From a virus, in IMG/VR virus record IMGVR_UViG_3300030102_005560, positions 17,288 through 81,287 of that record: DNA of 64,000 nucleotides. One strand, given 5' to 3'. A model generated the notes under the pieces. It made no database searches. It was not told the DNA's origin and worked only from the letters and a program-made list of their open reading frames with translations. Position numbers and translations under genes: made by a program. Numbering within the stretch: the stretch's first letter is position 1; each line of letters starts with the position of its first letter. This document shows, piece after piece, positions 61,604 to 64,000 of the stretch.

Positions 61604-61916
61604 TGTTATCATCTCCCTTTGTTTTTATTCTCAGGAATTTGTTGGTTTTCTTACACATCATAACCTCACCTTTGTCTGTTACCAAACACGTACAACCTGT
61701 GCATTCAACCGTACTATCAAGGGGGCAGTACCTACCCCTCCCATCGAATGATGCATATAGAACCTTGCACTCTAGTTGACCATCGTTGAAGTAAAACTTG
61801 AGTTCGGCACCAACTATGTCCATTATGAGATTCTCGGGAAGCGGGAAGAGCCCATCCCCATCCACCTCGCTCATGGTGAACTCGTGGTGACCTTTCCACG
61901 GGAACTTATCGCTCAT
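61596..61916 (-). CDS. Small Cys-containing hypothetical protein
   Basis: 106 residues; ATG overlaps the upstream stop (ATGA). Beta-rich (AELKFYFNDGQLECKVLYAS) with a Cys group CPLDSTVECTGCTCLV and a later MCKK, which might hold a zinc or Fe-S site. Basic C-terminal part. Unknown function; coupled between the Vsr-like nuclease and the next hypothetical gene. Confidence 0.5.
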   Translation of the reverse strand: MSDKFPWKGHHEFTMSEVDGDGLFPLPENLIMDIVGAELKFYFNDGQLECKVLYASFDGRGRYCPLDSTVECTGCTCLVTDKGEVMMCKKTNKFLRIKTKGDDNNE

Positions 61917-63901
61917 GCCAGAGCCCCCCTTCTGTAGTCACGTTCCCATATCGATACGACGTTGAACCCCATCTCACTGAGTATCCTCTCCTTCTCCATC
62001 TGCGACTCGTGCAACTCACGGGCTGTCACGTCACTGTGTGGGTGTGGTGTTGCTTCTGGTGAGAAGCACTCAGGGTTGCCATGCCAGACATCACCATTGA
62101 ACTCGTACGCTGTGTTGGTCTCCTCGCAGTACCCATCTAGGAGGTAGTACCTCCCACTGCCCAACTCGACTCTCAGTTCGCCTCCGTTCTCGGCATGCTG
62201 GATTTCCACGTTCTCCATCTTGGATATCTTGTTCAGCCAGTTGATGGCCATCCTCGAGTAGTTGCTCGGCTCCCTGCCTAGGGAGTAAGTCACGTCAGGT
62301 GGAACCTTGCCGGTCCAGTGCCCTCTCCTCTCCTTGATGATGCTGTACCTGCTCTTGTCGTCAGGACCCACTGGGTCATAGACGGCGTACTTGTCGTAGT
62401 CCTTGATGTAGAACCTGCACAGGTGTGGCCTGACATACCTCGCAGCGGTGTTGCTCTTGCGCTTCCTGCCACCGGGGTAGATGTACTGCACCCTGTCCGT
62501 GCCCCATACCAACTTCCTCTCCACTCTCATCTTGGGCACCTTGTGCCTCAGTGCCTTCCTCACGGTCTTGGGGTCGACGCCTGTCGATACCTTGACCGTC
62601 TTCAACGAGCCTCTCATCTCAGGTGAGTTGAGAGCGCATATCAGTTTGGTAGCCAACTCCAGTTGGTTCGGCAGTTCCTTGTCATAGTTGGTGGTGCCTT
62701 CGGTCGGGTCTAGGTAGATGCCCACTGACTCCGCTGCTAGGTAGTTCTCGAAGTCAGCAGCAGCACCACCGAGCGAGGAGGGCTCGAGCCCCATGGTCTC
62801 GAACACCTCCTTGAACTCAGCCTTGTTCCTTACCTTCTCCCTCTTCCTTCCGAAACTGAACATCCTCCGTATGTCAGTAGAGGTGATTCTCTCAGGTAGC
62901 GCCTCGACCTTCATGGTCTTCACGCTGACTGCCTTCAATCCTCCTTGCGGCGCCTGCCCAATCGGCTCGTGTGCCATGCACAGGACGTCGTTCTCTACCC
63001 ATAGGCTCAGTGCAATCTCCTCGTTGTACTTGTCTAGGTTCTTGAACATGAACCTCGTGCCCTTCTCCAAGTAAGACGAGGCTAGGAACAACTCCCTAGG
63101 TATGGAGAGTTGCGCATTGCTCACTCTCGATAGTATTGACTTCCTGACCTCTATCGTCTCGAACCTCTCGCTGATGCGCCTGAATCTCCTCCCCATGTGC
63201 ATCAGGAACAACTGGGATGTCTGTGGTGTGTAGAGGCTACCGAAGAATCTCTCATACTCCGTCTCAGCGCTATCGGATTTAGAATCGGCTGCTATTCTCG
63301 CCATGGCTTGCGCTGTCAGCGTGCCTACCCCGAGGCCTTCGATGCAGCCGTCCTGTCTGAGTCTGCCGAACCCGAACATGCCACTGGTTTGCAGCACCAA
63401 CCACGCGGGGGGCGAGAGTCTCATGGTGCCGAGGGTATCAATCCCATCCAACTCTATCGAGTTATCCAGAACGGCGGTGTGCAGGAGGAAGCAAGGTTGC
63501 CCGATATCGACTATGAAATCGTCGGGGGTTATGTTCTTGTTACAACGCCGCACCATATCTGCAAAGGTCTCGAGAGTCACAACCACCGTTGTCATGTCGA
63601 AGGTCCTGAACATGTCATCTACCTCTGCTCCCCTCGCTGGTCTGCCATCGACCTCGTACTGCTTCAGAACATACGAGTCATTGTACAGTCCCATCAGGTC
63701 GAACACGGGCTCCTCAGTGGGGAAGGAGAAGACCACATGGTCGCAGCCACTCAGTTCTACGAACGACTCCAAGTTCATGTTGGCCGTATGGTCCTCCACC
63801 AACAGAGTGTCACCGGGATACATGGCTGACTCAATCGCGTCGGCGGCTCTCTCCATTCGCTTACGGTACTTTTGCAATTCAGGTATCTTGGGTGTAATCA
63901 T
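61913..63901 (-). CDS. Large protein with C-terminal Vsr/PD-(D/E)XK-like nuclease domain
   Basis: 662 residues. The last 90 residues form a recognisable endonuclease of the Vsr/restriction-like group: YYLLDGYCEETNTAYEFNGDVWHGN with the acidic core, then ARELHESQMEKERILSEMGF and NVVSIWERD, the usual end. The first 550 residues are not recognised; they include KTMKVEALPERITSTDI and a basic segment with TGVDPKTVRKALRHKVPKMR and ARYVRPHLCRFYIKDYDKYA, a pattern seen in phage DNA-processing proteins. The gene starts with an ATGA overlap on the upstream partial gene. Could be a repair, recombination or host-DNA nuclease with its own targeting part. Confidence 0.6.
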   Translation of the reverse strand: MITPKIPELQKYRKRMERAADAIESAMYPGDTLLVEDHTANMNLESFVELSGCDHVVFSFPTEEPVFDLMGLYNDSYVLKQYEVDGRPARGAEVDDMFRTFDMTTVVVTLETFADMVRRCNKNITPDDFIVDIGQPCFLLHTAVLDNSIELDGIDTLGTMRLSPPAWLVLQTSGMFGFGRLRQDGCIEGLGVGTLTAQAMARIAADSKSDSAETEYERFFGSLYTPQTSQLFLMHMGRRFRRISERFETIEVRKSILSRVSNAQLSIPRELFLASSYLEKGTRFMFKNLDKYNEEIALSLWVENDVLCMAHEPIGQAPQGGLKAVSVKTMKVEALPERITSTDIRRMFSFGRKREKVRNKAEFKEVFETMGLEPSSLGGAAADFENYLAAESVGIYLDPTEGTTNYDKELPNQLELATKLICALNSPEMRGSLKTVKVSTGVDPKTVRKALRHKVPKMRVERKLVWGTDRVQYIYPGGRKRKSNTAARYVRPHLCRFYIKDYDKYAVYDPVGPDDKSRYSIIKERRGHWTGKVPPDVTYSLGREPSNYSRMAINWLNKISKMENVEIQHAENGGELRVELGSGRYYLLDGYCEETNTAYEFNGDVWHGNPECFSPEATPHPHSDVTARELHESQMEKERILSEMGFNVVSIWERDYRRGALA

Positions 63902-64000
63902 TCAACCATCTCACTAGCAATCATGCCAATCAGCATCTTGTTCTGCATCTCCAGCAGTTCGATTATCCTATCCAGTTTCCTCTCCACTGCTTTGTCATGC
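63898..64000 (-). CDS. C-terminal fragment of a coiled-coil protein (5' partial)
   Basis: 33 codons remain at the right edge, ending in a TGA that overlaps the next ATG. The visible part is helical with heptads (DKAVERKLDRIIELLEMQNK, then MLIGMIASEMVE). The rest of the gene is outside the window. Confidence 0.5.
   Translation of the reverse strand, partial: HDKAVERKLDRIIELLEMQNKMLIGMIASEMVE

Noticed and set aside
1-64000. tRNA genes, integrase, att sites or insertion sequences
   Set aside because: No cloverleaf, tyrosine or serine recombinase, transposase or flanking terminal repeats were recognised by eye on either strand.

Overview
This window looks like a large piece of a tailed double-stranded DNA virus of an uncultured marine archaeon, most probably a magrovirus infecting Marine Group II Euryarchaeota (Poseidoniales). 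The basis is the combination of an HK97-type head and siphovirus-like tail module with an almost complete archaeal-type replication set: family B DNA polymerase, PCNA-like clamp, RFC small subunit, archaeo-eukaryotic primase, XPF-type and Cas4-type nucleases, and a group II chaperonin (thermosome). Magroviruses were described from metagenomes with exactly this mix. The family assignment is from memory of those descriptions and was not checked by any search. Both ends of the window are cut inside genes, and the large terminase, portal and maturation protease expected of such a virus are not in it.

Layout. Positions 1-10.4 kb (+ strand) hold the C-terminal part of the major capsid protein, small head genes, a connector-like protein, neck/tail-completion genes, a large tail-tube candidate, a SAP-domain protein, a tail assembly chaperone pair joined by a canonical -1 slippery heptamer, a short tape measure protein and a distal tail protein. 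Positions 10.4-28.8 kb are one open reading frame of 6143 codons, which fills more than a quarter of the window. It has a LamG-like N-terminus, tandem repeats near its C-terminus and a local AT-rich patch. Positions 28.8-40.8 kb hold a baseplate-hub-like protein, three large mosaic tail fibres built from repeats known from marine phage fibres, and a small fibre-assembly-chaperone-like gene.

Positions 40.8-64.0 kb are almost entirely - strand and tightly packed, many junctions being ATGA or TGATG overlaps. Read in the direction of transcription (right to left), this region has a Vsr-like nuclease fusion, many small zinc-ribbon or unknown proteins, a PC4-like protein, a ligase-like protein, RFC small subunit, a putative ssDNA-binding protein, a RecA/Sak4-like ATPase, clamp, PolB, MazG-like and Cas4-like proteins, primase, XPF-like nuclease, a helicase-like ATPase, a DnaQ-like exonuclease and the thermosome. 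One + strand gene (57283-58038) interrupts it. I found four gap-filling small genes of 37, 46, 55 and 56 codons, supported by coupled starts and stops.

Expression. Many genes have a Shine-Dalgarno of the GGAGGTGA type, and GTG/TTG starts occur. Three - strand operon heads share an 18-bp element containing TATAAAA, placed 23-26 bp upstream of the start codon, as expected for leaderless or near-leaderless archaeal transcripts. Two perfect inverted repeats beside promoters are candidate operators. I recognised no tRNA, rRNA, CRISPR array, integrase or insertion sequence.
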